Assembly (NCBI GenBank): GCA_045652135.1 | Contig: JAZRTS010000187.1 | Location: 1 to 13,074 of the forward strand | DNA from: RGIG7213 sp045652135 | GTDB taxonomy: Bacteria > Bacillota > Clostridia > Oscillospirales > CAG-272 | Reading direction: 5' to 3' | Length of the DNA stretch: 13,074 bases | Shown: one piece after another, positions 1 to 6,168 of the stretch | Position numbering within the stretch: the first letter of the stretch is position 1 | Layout of the letters: each line of letters begins with the position of its first letter | Translations under genes and position numbers: made by a program | Notes under the pieces: generated by a model | Seen by the model: the letters and a program-made list of their open reading frames with translations, nothing else | Databases searched by the model: none | What the model was told of the DNA's origin: nothing

Positions 1-48
1 GGCACTTAATTTTTATGCATCAGACGTATAACTGTCATGCATAATATG

Positions 49-120
49 TATAAGAAATATTCGCAGATTGTATAAGAAATATTCGCAGATTGTATAAGAA
101 ATATTCGCAGATTGTATAAG
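49..120. repeat. 22-bp tandem repeats in left ITR (3 full units plus partial)
   Basis: Three identical head-to-tail units start at 49, 71 and 93, each beginning TATAAGAAATATTCGCAG, followed by a partial TATAAG at 115-120. The right ITR has two units. The motif GTATAA also occurs at 26-31 and 148-153, so it recurs through the whole end. Iterated sites inside a terminal origin could bind a replication or packaging protein; this role is inferred. Confidence 0.92.
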
Positions 121-151
121 AGGGTTGCGGTTAGTTATGTGAGTTGCGTAT

Positions 152-179
152 AAAAGAAAGCTGGTCCGAGTGGGTCAGC
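152..179 (-). terminator. Terminator-like hairpin at inner edge of left ITR
   Basis: Read leftwards, GCTGACCC and GGACCAGC (160-179) can pair with a small internal mismatch, and the RNA continues into a U-rich stretch (152-159). It lies about 30 bases beyond the stop of the packaging ATPase gene, so it can end the leftward transcript before the DNA end. The right ITR has a better paired version at 12898-12917, so the hairpin may also be part of the origin. Confidence 0.5.
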
Positions 180-209
180 CTTATACAGAATTTGTATATA
201 TTATTTTGA

Positions 210-1298
210 TTAGTTTGACTTACACCAGATCAGATAATTTCGCATAACCTCGCCTGTCTCATTATCAGAATAAAAAATCTTGTCGTCCCGGATCAGCTTC
301 GAGATTTTCTGATCTATCTTATTAGCTGGCCGGAGAATGTTCCGCCGCCAATTCGGGCGGGGATCGTGTCCGGTCGTGTAAATAATATCTTGATCAGGAT
401 TTTTTAATTCTGTCGTTTTCTTGTGAATGAATGTGAACATCTGCCCTTTGGTTAGTATCACTTCACATTGCAGCGTTTGATCGTCAAACACGATAAAGAA
501 TGTAAATAAGATTTCTTTCGGTTTGTACTTAACCGGGCAATGCGGATAAATTTCAATTTCCCACGCGCCGGATGTAATCATCTGCAGCTTGGGATTATCG
601 AACGCAAAATATATATCAGATTGCTTCCCCGCCTTGTTAGGGGTTGTATATTCAACCGCAACGATTAACTTTCCTTCTTCACCGTATTTATATATATCTA
701 TGTCGCCCGGCTTCATGTCTTTAATATGTTTTAATCCCATTTCCGCAAAATAAGGGCAATACTTATTTACAGTATTTCCCAGCATAAAGATTTTAACGTC
801 TGTACGGCTTCTAACGATCGTTGAAATGACATTGCAAAATAAGACAAATTCATCCGGCAAGTAAACCGTCCGGGTTAAAAACTCGTCAAAGCAAATGGTT
901 GTAACATCCGGATAACTGGTTGACTTGTCATGCTCCATAGACGTTATTGAAAAGCCATAAGCAAATGGTCGTTCGTGCGTGATCCGGTCGCCGTTCTCAT
1001 AGCGGCACAAAAACCACTTACTCGCGAAATAATAAACATTGGTCCACTCTCCCCCGGTCAGCTCCTTAATCACTCCGGCCGTCACCAGCGCGTCGAACAT
1101 CTGCTGCCCGCGCTTTCCGATAAAGTCCTCATTCCAACGCCGGACGATCGCGAGCTGCTTTCCCTGCTCGACAAAGTTTTTAATTCCAAGCTCAAGAACC
1201 GCGAACGTTTTCCCGCTGGAACGTTCCCCGAAAATAACATTGTAGTGCGCGTTTGTTTTCAATATTTTGTTTAACCGATAGAATTTTTGTTTAGCCAT
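210..1298 (-). CDS. DNA packaging ATPase (phi29 gp16-like)
   Basis: This 362-aa protein is the motor ATPase that drives DNA into the procapsid through the portal. A Walker A loop GERSSGKT is at residues 24-31 near the N terminus and a Walker B segment ICFDEF at about 135-140 has the catalytic acidic pair D138-E139. That layout and length fit the gp16 family (phi29 gp16 is 332 aa). The C-terminal third is likely the nuclease-like domain of the family, but I see no diagnostic motif there. The start has an AAAGGA site lying in the last codons of the polymerase gene, whose stop is only 3 bases upstream, so translation is probably coupled. It is the last gene of the leftward unit. In phi29 this ATPase needs a packaging RNA; a candidate here is at 5297-5419. 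Confidence 0.93.
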   Translation of the reverse strand: MAKQKFYRLNKILKTNAHYNVIFGERSSGKTFAVLELGIKNFVEQGKQLAIVRRWNEDFIGKRGQQMFDALVTAGVIKELTGGEWTNVYYFASKWFLCRYENGDRITHERPFAYGFSITSMEHDKSTSYPDVTTICFDEFLTRTVYLPDEFVLFCNVISTIVRSRTDVKIFMLGNTVNKYCPYFAEMGLKHIKDMKPGDIDIYKYGEEGKLIVAVEYTTPNKAGKQSDIYFAFDNPKLQMITSGAWEIEIYPHCPVKYKPKEILFTFFIVFDDQTLQCEVILTKGQMFTFIHKKTTELKNPDQDIIYTTGHDPRPNWRRNILRPANKIDQKISKLIRDDKIFYSDNETGEVMRNYLIWCKSN

Positions 1299-1301
1299 GT
1301 T

Positions 1302-3434
1302 TCAAATTCCTTTCATTAGTGATATTAAATAGTTATTAAAATCTCCATGTATACTTAATTTATACTCCGCAGGCTCCAAATGGATGCCGGTCTTTTCTTG
1401 ATAGTTATAAACATTCCCTTGGTAGTCCTCAATCGTCCCGGTTCGCTCCGTGTCAATATAAGTGTGCGTTTGCTTGCCGGACGCGCCCGCCGGGAAGAAT
1501 AAGCCGTCCTTGAATTGACGAAAGACAGCGTCGTTATCTCCGTATTTATCCAGCAAGTACGGAACCGCGATTTTTTTATTCACGCCGGAAACGGTCAAAT
1601 GCAGCTCCCCGTCCTGATCTTCATACAAATACCGCTTGGCTCCGAGGGTCTTAAACCGGCGCGCTATGCCCTCGAATTCGAAAATCCCGAGTATTTTAAC
1701 ATCTCCCTTTATAGTTTTAGGGGTCGCGTATGAAAAGGGGATATTTTGCTGATTTAGGGCATATTTTAAGCGTTTTTCGACTTGTTTATTATATTGATCA
1801 AAAAACGGTTTGTGCTTTTCATAATTTTGAAATTTAACGCTATCGGTATCTGAGTAAACATAATCTTCCCCGCACGCAATAATTGCTTTGAAGATCGCGC
1901 GGCGGCAATAGGCCGTGACGTATAAGCCCCACGGATAATATAAAAACCGCGCCGCTTTACTATTTTCCTTATTAAGGGCCGCTTCAGCGTCCGGCATAAC
2001 CGGTTCAAGCCAATGATCTGAATATTCGTTAATCTCCCGGATAATAGCCATAACTGCCATACCATAACATGCATTAAGCATCGCCTTAAGAACCATATAC
2101 TCTGCTTCTTTCCCTTTTACGCCTTTAAGCTCCGTTTTTCCTTTATATAATTCAAGGATTGCAAGCACAAAATCACGCGGCAAAAATCCCCGAATAAACC
2201 GATAGAAATTAGAAACGCGAAAAGAATCCCATTGATACAATTTTTTGATTATTTCAAAGTCTACTTCTGTGATTGTTATTTCCACATAATCAGCGCTCAC
2301 AACCCGGCCGTTATTAATTACCGGATGTTCACATTTTATACATTTGTGGCGGCTAATGTAATTATCATATACATTTTCGCGCGGCCGCAGGTTGTATAGA
2401 TGAATCGTAAAAATGCAGCAATACAATTCGATATTTTTATTAAATTCTTCCTGTGACATAGTGCTGCAATCGATCTTTTCCGGTGTTCCCATCGGGAACC
2501 GGTTCGCGATCATTTCAGCCGGATACGCGCTTGTCAAGTCCATGCTGGCAACGTTTTCTATTTCCCGATTGACACAAAGCGCGTTCGCGTGCGTGAAGCC
2601 GCCAGCAAAACCGCGCCGGGCCTGTTCATATAATGGTTTATCCATTGTCAGCCTCTTCATTATGTCTTTATAAGCAAGCGTTTTATGCTTGTCTTTCCTG
2701 CCTGTCTCCGGATCATAGAAAACAGCATTCCGGCAAAACTTCCTGACATAACCGGTTTTCGTATAAGGAATATTTGCTATCCCCTCGCAGCGTTCGATTT
2801 CTTCCGCGATATACGCCATGACTACTTTACCGTCATTCTGAATATATTTTAATTCTTTTGCTGTCAGCTCCGTTCCAGCGTGCCGGATCAGGTCATAGTT
2901 AAGATCACCGGTCATTTTCTTTATTTTATAAGTGAGTAAATTTTCTCCCACTTTCGCAAGCGACAACCCGGAAAGAAGCAACGAACACCGGAACTCAATC
3001 CCGGTATCAGTCAAAGCATATAACGGTTTACGACGATCAATAGCAAAGACCTTTTCGAAGTTAAAATGTGAACAAAAAAATGCAAAGTCAAATTGCAGGT
3101 TGTGAACATAAACGATCAAGCGTTTTGTCTCTCCCAGATCAAGGATAATGGCCAGCTCCTCAAGCATAGACTCGAACTCCTCCCACGTCCGGCCGATTAT
3201 CGTTAAGCCATAAAGCCCGAACGTCCAAGCGTACATTAACCCGACTTTTTCATGATCGTCATAAAAAGAGGTCGTTTCAATATCAAATGCCGCTGGGACG
3301 TTGAAGTATTTATGTTTCGTATTGACACAATGGAACCGGAAATTGGTTCGGACAACGGTTAAAACGTCTTTAATTTGATCGGGCTTAAAGACTCGATCGT
3401 CTCTTAAACATTTCTCAAAATTATTTAATTTCAT
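1302..3434 (-). CDS. Protein-primed family B DNA polymerase (phi29 type)
   Basis: This 710-aa replicative polymerase copies the linear genome from a terminal-protein primer with strand displacement and proofreading. The exonuclease motifs are Exo I DIET (D51, E53), Exo II HNLQFD (N112, D116) and Exo III YIQND (Y197, D201). The polymerase motifs are A DLTSAYP (from D299), B KAMLNACYG (from K450), C YSDTDS (D529, D531) and KRY (K600-Y602), the KxY motif. The region between motifs A and B, where protein-primed enzymes carry TPR1, includes an unusual HKCIKCEH at 363-370. It is longer than phi29 polymerase (575 aa), with about 40 extra residues before Exo I and a longer stretch from motif C to the C terminus. 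The start overlaps nothing and has a weak GAGGA site in the end of the upstream terminal-protein gene, 3 bases away, which suggests coupled expression. Confidence 0.97.
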   Translation of the reverse strand: MKLNNFEKCLRDDRVFKPDQIKDVLTVVRTNFRFHCVNTKHKYFNVPAAFDIETTSFYDDHEKVGLMYAWTFGLYGLTIIGRTWEEFESMLEELAIILDLGETKRLIVYVHNLQFDFAFFCSHFNFEKVFAIDRRKPLYALTDTGIEFRCSLLLSGLSLAKVGENLLTYKIKKMTGDLNYDLIRHAGTELTAKELKYIQNDGKVVMAYIAEEIERCEGIANIPYTKTGYVRKFCRNAVFYDPETGRKDKHKTLAYKDIMKRLTMDKPLYEQARRGFAGGFTHANALCVNREIENVASMDLTSAYPAEMIANRFPMGTPEKIDCSTMSQEEFNKNIELYCCIFTIHLYNLRPRENVYDNYISRHKCIKCEHPVINNGRVVSADYVEITITEVDFEIIKKLYQWDSFRVSNFYRFIRGFLPRDFVLAILELYKGKTELKGVKGKEAEYMVLKAMLNACYGMAVMAIIREINEYSDHWLEPVMPDAEAALNKENSKAARFLYYPWGLYVTAYCRRAIFKAIIACGEDYVYSDTDSVKFQNYEKHKPFFDQYNKQVEKRLKYALNQQNIPFSYATPKTIKGDVKILGIFEFEGIARRFKTLGAKRYLYEDQDGELHLTVSGVNKKIAVPYLLDKYGDNDAVFRQFKDGLFFPAGASGKQTHTYIDTERTGTIEDYQGNVYNYQEKTGIHLEPAEYKLSIHGDFNNYLISLMKGI

Positions 3435-3437
3435 TTT

Positions 3438-4052
3438 TTAGTGAAATTCCTCGCTGATATTATCCATGTTTCGCCGGTGCTGGGCCTCGTTTTCTTCATA
3501 AATCGTTTTGAACTTTTCGGCTATTTCAACCCCCAACTCGTCTATTGATTTATTGAAATCCTGAACGGCAGAAATTAAACTATCCATGACTTTATATTTA
3601 TATTCTGCAGCGGCTATATTAGGATCAATCTCCTTTGCTTTTTCGTAGGCAGAATAAAACCGGTCATAATCATCCGTGGTTAGCTGGTTAGAGCTACCCT
3701 CCGCAGCAAGTTTTTTGTTAAGAGCTTCCACGTTTTCACGTTTCGCTCGCTCCCAGCCCTCAACCGTCCGGGTTGGGTCTTCCAAGAACCGGATCGCCTT
3801 TGCCAGCTCCTCTTTTTGTCTTTGCAGCGTTTTCAATCCCCGAAAACTGATCTTCATTTTGCCGTCGGTCCTTTTCGATAACGCATAGTAAGCGGGGCTT
3901 TTATACTCTTTCTTATTCCAGCGCGCGACAGTCTTCCGAACGTTCTCACGCGCGACGCGCGTATATTCTTTTATTGTCTCTTTCGTTAGTTTATTAATAT
4001 CGACGTTCAACAAATCGGTTAATGTCCGTGTTGGTCTTTTCTTCTTTGCCAT
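3438..4052 (-). CDS. Candidate terminal protein (DNA replication primer)
   Basis: This 204-aa protein, starting MAKKKRPTRTLTDLLNV, is basic and mostly helical, with long charged stretches (about 55-115) that look like coiled coil and an acidic C-terminal half. I recognise no motif that proves the call. It rests on position: in phi29 the terminal-protein gene lies directly upstream of the polymerase gene in the same direction, as here, with only 3 bases between them. Size (phi29 gp3 is 266 aa), basic N terminus and helical character also fit. The terminal protein would give the priming hydroxyl (a Ser, Thr or Tyr) and stay linked to the 5' ends. I chose the start at 4052 because GGAGG lies 5 bases upstream; the longer frame to 4178 has no such site and overlaps another gene. 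Confidence 0.62.
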   Translation of the reverse strand: MAKKKRPTRTLTDLLNVDINKLTKETIKEYTRVARENVRKTVARWNKKEYKSPAYYALSKRTDGKMKISFRGLKTLQRQKEELAKAIRFLEDPTRTVEGWERAKRENVEALNKKLAAEGSSNQLTTDDYDRFYSAYEKAKEIDPNIAAAEYKYKVMDSLISAVQDFNKSIDELGVEIAEKFKTIYEENEAQHRRNMDNISEEFH

Positions 4053-4197
4053 TTTTACCTCCAACGTTGTTATAGTTATTACAATTTTTTGCGTGATCTT
4101 TAAATGCATCTGGACATTCATTACCCATACAATATTCTTCGTATGTGGTAGGAGCATATTCACAATTAGCACATCCAACTGCTGATTCTTTCATCAT
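3994..4197 (-). CDS. Small Cys-rich protein, possible zinc ribbon
   Basis: This is a 67-aa protein (66 aa if the second ATG is used) that begins MMKESAVGCANCEYAP. A CxxC pair is followed by three more cysteines in MGNECPD and KNCNN contexts, a pattern able to bind one zinc ion. The last third is charged and Asn/Lys rich and runs 59 bases into the start of the terminal-protein gene in another frame. A GGAGG site lies just before the double ATG; the longer frame upstream would cross a terminator hairpin, so I reject that start. I do not recognise the family. Its place between a terminator and the terminal-protein gene suggests a regulatory or replication accessory role, which is inferred. Confidence 0.6.
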   Translation of the reverse strand: MMKESAVGCANCEYAPTTYEEYCMGNECPDAFKDHAKNCNNYNNVGGKNGKEEKTNTDINRFVERRY

Positions 4198-4210
4198 TTT
4201 ACCTCCCATA

Positions 4211-4240
4211 AAATAAAAGGCCCGGAACGCACTTCGGGCC
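4211..4240 (-). terminator. Intrinsic terminator or attenuator after the SSB gene
   Basis: On the minus strand GGCCCG (4240-4235) pairs with CGGGCC (4224-4219), and the RNA continues into UUUUAUUU (4218-4211). It sits between the stop of the SSB-like gene and the start of the Cys-rich gene, inside what otherwise looks like one early operon. Since no promoter is evident downstream, it probably only partly stops transcription and so lowers expression of terminal protein, polymerase and ATPase relative to SSB. Confidence 0.78.
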
Positions 4241-4256
4241 ATGTCTCAATTAGTTT

Positions 4257-4571
4257 CTATTCAAAGTCATCCAGGGAGTGATCCACGAACACGTTTTTGC
4301 TGCGCTCCCACTCGTTAATCCACAGCGTGTAGCTCTTGGCATCCTCTCCGGTGTCCTCGCGTGTATAAGTCCGGTCGGACAGGTTCGCTTTTCCCTTGTC
4401 AAATACGATATTCAGCGGGCATTCTTCGAGTTTTGGCTGTCCGCAATCATCGCGGAACTTCACGCTTGCGGTAATGCTGGAGCCGTCCTTGCGGGTGAGC
4501 CGGGTGATAAATGCAGCAAAGCTCTTTCCGTCCTGCGTCTGTTTCTTTTTACCATAGATTGTAATTTCCAT
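4257..4571 (-). CDS. Probable single-stranded DNA-binding protein
   Basis: This 104-aa protein begins MEITIYGKKKQTQDGKSF and has alternating short beta-type segments, as in an OB fold, with a basic, aromatic-containing front half. The C terminus ends in an acidic tail, VDHSLDDFE, like the acidic tip typical of bacterial and phage SSBs. Phi29 gp5 has a similar size (124 aa) and lies in the same early operon as terminal protein and polymerase. It would coat the strand displaced during protein-primed replication. An AAAGGAGG site lies 7 bases before the ATG, and the stop of the upstream 64-aa gene overlaps the start (TAATG), so translation is coupled. The assignment is from fold-like features and context, not a catalytic motif. 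Confidence 0.62.
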   Translation of the reverse strand: MEITIYGKKKQTQDGKSFAAFITRLTRKDGSSITASVKFRDDCGQPKLEECPLNIVFDKGKANLSDRTYTREDTGEDAKSYTLWINEWERSKNVFVDHSLDDFE

Positions 4572-4765
4572 TAGTTAACCTCCTTTGATAATCGTTTTCT
4601 TTTGATCCGTGTTATTCTATTTTTTCCCGGGTGCGTCCGGTGAAAAATCTCTGCAGCTTCTTCTTTCGTTTTCGCGCTCACTTCACAAGCGCGGCCCGGC
4701 GAATTGAAATGAATAATATCCTCCGGGTCATTGTACGCCCAGTCAATCGTCCATACTTTTAGCAT
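4571..4765 (-). CDS. Hypothetical early protein, 64 aa
   Basis: This is a small basic protein I do not recognise. It contains TKEEAAEIFHRTHPGKNRIT, a helix followed by a His-Pro turn, and ends in a Lys/Arg-rich segment IKRKRLSKEV. Similar short EEA-IF--HP segments occur in many small phage proteins of unknown role, and the basic end could contact nucleic acid. A GGAGG site precedes the ATG, and the start overlaps the end of the 60-aa gene upstream by 23 bases, so it is part of the tightly packed early operon. Confidence 0.7.
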   Translation of the reverse strand: MLKVWTIDWAYNDPEDIIHFNSPGRACEVSAKTKEEAAEIFHRTHPGKNRITRIKRKRLSKEVN

Positions 4766-4925
4766 TTCTAACCTCCATTTCTCTGTAGATGTATAAACAG
4801 ATTAAGGATAATTCGCTTGAAACAATCCCGAATTCAGCATAAAGGATATTCGAGATTTTGTTGTAGTCGATCTCTTTCCCTTTCGCATAACGCATCAGGT
4901 AGTCAATGTTTAATAATTCACTCAT
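4743..4925 (-). CDS. Hypothetical early protein, 60 aa
   Basis: This small protein, starting MSELLNIDYLMRYAKGKEID, appears mostly helical, with a hydrophobic middle (LSLICLYIY). It has no recognised motif or signal peptide. A run of six G bases serves as the ribosome binding site 8-9 bases before the ATG. It overlaps the upstream 75-aa gene by 8 bases and the downstream gene by 23 bases, which supports it as a real member of the early operon. The function is unknown. Confidence 0.65.
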   Translation of the reverse strand: MSELLNIDYLMRYAKGKEIDYNKISNILYAEFGIVSSELSLICLYIYREMEVRNAKSMDD

Positions 4926-5145
4926 TTATATCTACCCCCCACTTTTCAGCATAGCACGTCTCCAATTCAGCAAGAACTATTTTATGATATAATGCGTTCA
5001 CCGCCTCAAGGGCCGTCTCTGAATTTATATAAGCATACTTTTCCGGGCAAGTGTTGTTTTCGATCTGTTTTTCCAGCTCATTTTGATACCGGAAAACGAT
5101 CATTCTTAATAATAAGACTTCCGATTCTGTTAACTTAATTTCCAT
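4918..5145 (-). CDS. Hypothetical first early protein, 75 aa
   Basis: This acidic, mainly helical protein starts MEIKLTESEVLLLRMIVF and has two likely helices, ESEVLLLRMIVFRYQNELEKQ and a second from about residue 42 (SETALEAVNALYHKIVLAEL). I do not recognise the family. A strong AAGGAGG site lies 7 bases upstream, and it is the first gene after the control region, with an extended -10 promoter about 45 bases ahead. First genes of phage early units are often regulators or host-takeover proteins, but nothing in the sequence shows this. Confidence 0.72.
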   Translation of the reverse strand: MEIKLTESEVLLLRMIVFRYQNELEKQIENNTCPEKYAYINSETALEAVNALYHKIVLAELETCYAEKWGVDINE

Positions 5146-5189
5146 TTTTGTTACCTCCTTAAATAATGTGTGTTGCTGTCTACGGTGCT

Positions 5190-5195
5190 ATTCTA
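5190..5195 (-). promoter_or_regulatory. Extended -10 promoter for the early operon
   Basis: The minus strand reads TGGTAGAAT, a TGN extended -10 followed by TAGAAT, with no good -35 box at 17-18 bases. The sequence GCACCGT occurs twice with a 16-base period, once on each side of this -10, so a repressor could cover it. Transcription would start about 30-35 bases before the Shine-Dalgarno site of the 75-aa gene. Confidence 0.5.
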
Positions 5196-5260
5196 CCACG
5201 GTGCCTTTTGAAAATGTTACCAAATCGTTTATGCATTTTGCTATTTTTATTGTAGGAAAG

Positions 5261-5293
5261 TTTTCCACATAGTTATCAACATATTGTGGACAA
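5261..5293. promoter_or_regulatory. DnaA-box-like inverted pair
   Basis: TTTTCCACA on the plus strand (5261-5269) matches the relaxed DnaA box TTWTNCACA. TTGTCCACA on the minus strand (5293-5285) differs from TTATCCACA at one base, and TTATCAACA (5273-5281) between them also differs at one. The two outer sites form an inverted repeat. The site lies just after the small-RNA terminator and before the early promoter, so binding of host DnaA or another factor could control early transcription. Binding is inferred. Confidence 0.45.
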
Positions 5294-5296
5294 GTG

Positions 5297-5326
5297 AAAA
5301 GGCCCCGGATTGATCCGGGACCCTTT
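5297..5326 (-). terminator. Strong intrinsic terminator after the candidate small RNA
   Basis: On the minus strand GGUCCCGGA pairs with UCCGGGGCC around a UCAA tetraloop, and the stem can extend with AAAG/UUUU. The RNA then reads UUUUCACUU. It follows the promoter at 5426-5454 by about 100 bases and also lies downstream of the endolysin gene, so it can end both the late transcript and the candidate small RNA. The plus strand is nearly as good a hairpin but has a poor T-run. Confidence 0.85.
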
Positions 5327-5419
5327 CAGGTGTTTTCATGGATTGCGAAATGTGAGAAATGTTAGACAGATACAGCAACGCACAACTTGCAATAAGGAGT
5401 TAACCAACTATTCACCTAT
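5297..5419 (-). ncRNA. Candidate small RNA, possible packaging RNA
   Basis: A near-consensus promoter is followed about 120 bases later by a strong terminator with no ribosome-bound reading frame between them. The predicted 5' end UAGGUG (5418-5413) can pair with CACCUG (5332-5327) immediately before the terminator stem, closing the RNA into a ring-like fold. Inside are a short hairpin with loop GGUU (5398-5409) and a helix AUUGC/GCAAU (5389-5393 with 5342-5346). Phi29 packaging RNA also pairs its 5' and 3' ends, works with about 120 bases, and is needed by the gp16 ATPase that this phage encodes. I do not see a clear pair of complementary kissing loops, although GUUAAC in the first hairpin is self-complementary. 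A regulatory RNA is the main alternative. Confidence 0.5.
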
Positions 5420-5425
5420 GAACTT

Positions 5426-5454
5426 ATTATAGAAGAAAACTATTTCTTTTTCAA
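5426..5454 (-). promoter_or_regulatory. Sigma70-type promoter for the candidate small RNA
   Basis: The minus strand has TTGAAA (5454-5449), a 17-base spacer and TATAAT (5431-5426), close to the ideal housekeeping promoter and among the best on this strand. The -35 box lies in the last codons of the endolysin gene. It predicts a start near 5419. Confidence 0.8.
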
Positions 5455-6168
5455 GATGCTATCTACTTTTGCTTGCACTTTCGCATAATCATAACCAGCA
5501 GCTTCCAGCAGCTTCTTCCGTTCAGGATATACAGACCATTTCCCTGCTATTACCTCGTTCGCGATCGTGGTTATGCTTTTCTTCTTGGCTGCAGGTTTCG
5601 GATCGGTTTTCTGTTCCTGCAGCTTTTTCGGGGGAGTATTCCCCGCATAGTCGATATACCGGGACAGGTAGCCATAACCGATATAATAACCATAACACGC
5701 GCCGGACCCTTTGAATTGATAGCGGCCGCCGGTTTTAACGTCCGTATAGGACCGGACAACGCCGCCCCCAAAGTCGGAAGTGCATTCAATCGTGTTATAG
5801 GTTTTCCCGCCGTGTTTGAAGTCGCCAACATATATTGAACCGTGTCCGTGTCCATTGTAGACCATATAAGCGCCGGGCCACATGACGGTAAAGTCCTTGC
5901 TGCGTCCTGTGCATAATGCAAGGATGCCGTCTACTGTGGTATCAGGGATTACCTGCCCCGGTTTTACAAAATAGCCTTTTGGTTTCGTCCGTGTCACAAT
6001 GCCCGGTTCATTGATATAAGATTTTATCATGTTGATACAATCAAAACTCATCTGTCCGGCGGGCCAGATATAACCGCAATTGTACGGATATACACAATTA
6101 TAAACTGTCCTGCGTTCTGCAAGTTTCTTCAGATCGGAAATAAATTTCTTAATTTTAATTTTGCTCAT
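5440..6168 (-). CDS. Endolysin with CHAP/NlpC-type peptidase domain and one CW_7 repeat
   Basis: This 242-aa lysis enzyme would cut host peptidoglycan. The N-terminal domain (about 10-165) has the cysteine peptidase pattern: FDCINMI near residue 43 carries the probable nucleophile Cys, and NGHGHGSIYVG near 105-115 carries the probable catalytic His. Residues 185-242 (about SITTIANEVIAGKW to SILKKK) closely resemble the CW_7 (Cpl-7) wall-binding repeat, with its IA-EVIAGKW, ER-K-L-AAGYDY and VQ-KV signatures. Lysins of pneumococcal phage Cp-7, another phi29-like phage, carry three such repeats; here only one is present. A Pro/Lys-rich linker (about 175-190) joins the parts. No signal peptide is visible, so release through a holin is expected, and two small membrane proteins precede it. 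The start overlaps the holin-like gene end by 4 bases. It may also take the place of the missing tail lysin, which is inferred. Confidence 0.9.
   Translation of the reverse strand: MSKIKIKKFISDLKKLAERRTVYNCVYPYNCGYIWPAGQMSFDCINMIKSYINEPGIVTRTKPKGYFVKPGQVIPDTTVDGILALCTGRSKDFTVMWPGAYMVYNGHGHGSIYVGDFKHGGKTYNTIECTSDFGGGVVRSYTDVKTGGRYQFKGSGACYGYYIGYGYLSRYIDYAGNTPPKKLQEQKTDPKPAAKKKSITTIANEVIAGKWSVYPERKKLLEAAGYDYAKVQAKVDSILKKK

Larger units (their letters stand above)
1..179. repeat. Left inverted terminal repeat
   Basis: This end matches the reverse complement of 12898-13054 almost base for base. It begins GGCACTTAATTTTTATGCAT and ends in a hairpin at the inner border. The left copy is longer because it has three 22-bp internal repeats rather than two, plus single-base indels near position 35 and in the A-rich stretch near 152-159. 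Inverted ends of this length suit protein-primed linear phages (PRD1 and Cp-1 have ITRs of about 110 and 236 bp; phi29 has only 6 bp). It should serve as a replication origin bound by terminal protein and polymerase. The left tip lacks the last 20 bases seen at the right end, so the contig is probably slightly truncated here. Confidence 0.93.

Noticed and set aside
49..120. CRISPR-like array
   Set aside because: The 22-bp units are directly adjacent with no spacers and lie inside an inverted terminal repeat.
160..209. Packaging RNA gene next to the left end as in phi29
   Set aside because: The space between the ITR and the ATPase stop is only about 30 bases, too short for such an RNA; the unit at 5297-5419 is the better candidate.
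4053..4178. 42-codon N-terminal extension of the terminal-protein gene
   Set aside because: The upstream ATG has no Shine-Dalgarno site and overlaps the Cys-rich gene, while the ATG at 4052 has GGAGG at ideal spacing.
5473..5838. Plus-strand 121-codon open frame
   Set aside because: It is antisense to the endolysin, whose peptidase and CW_7 motifs are clear.
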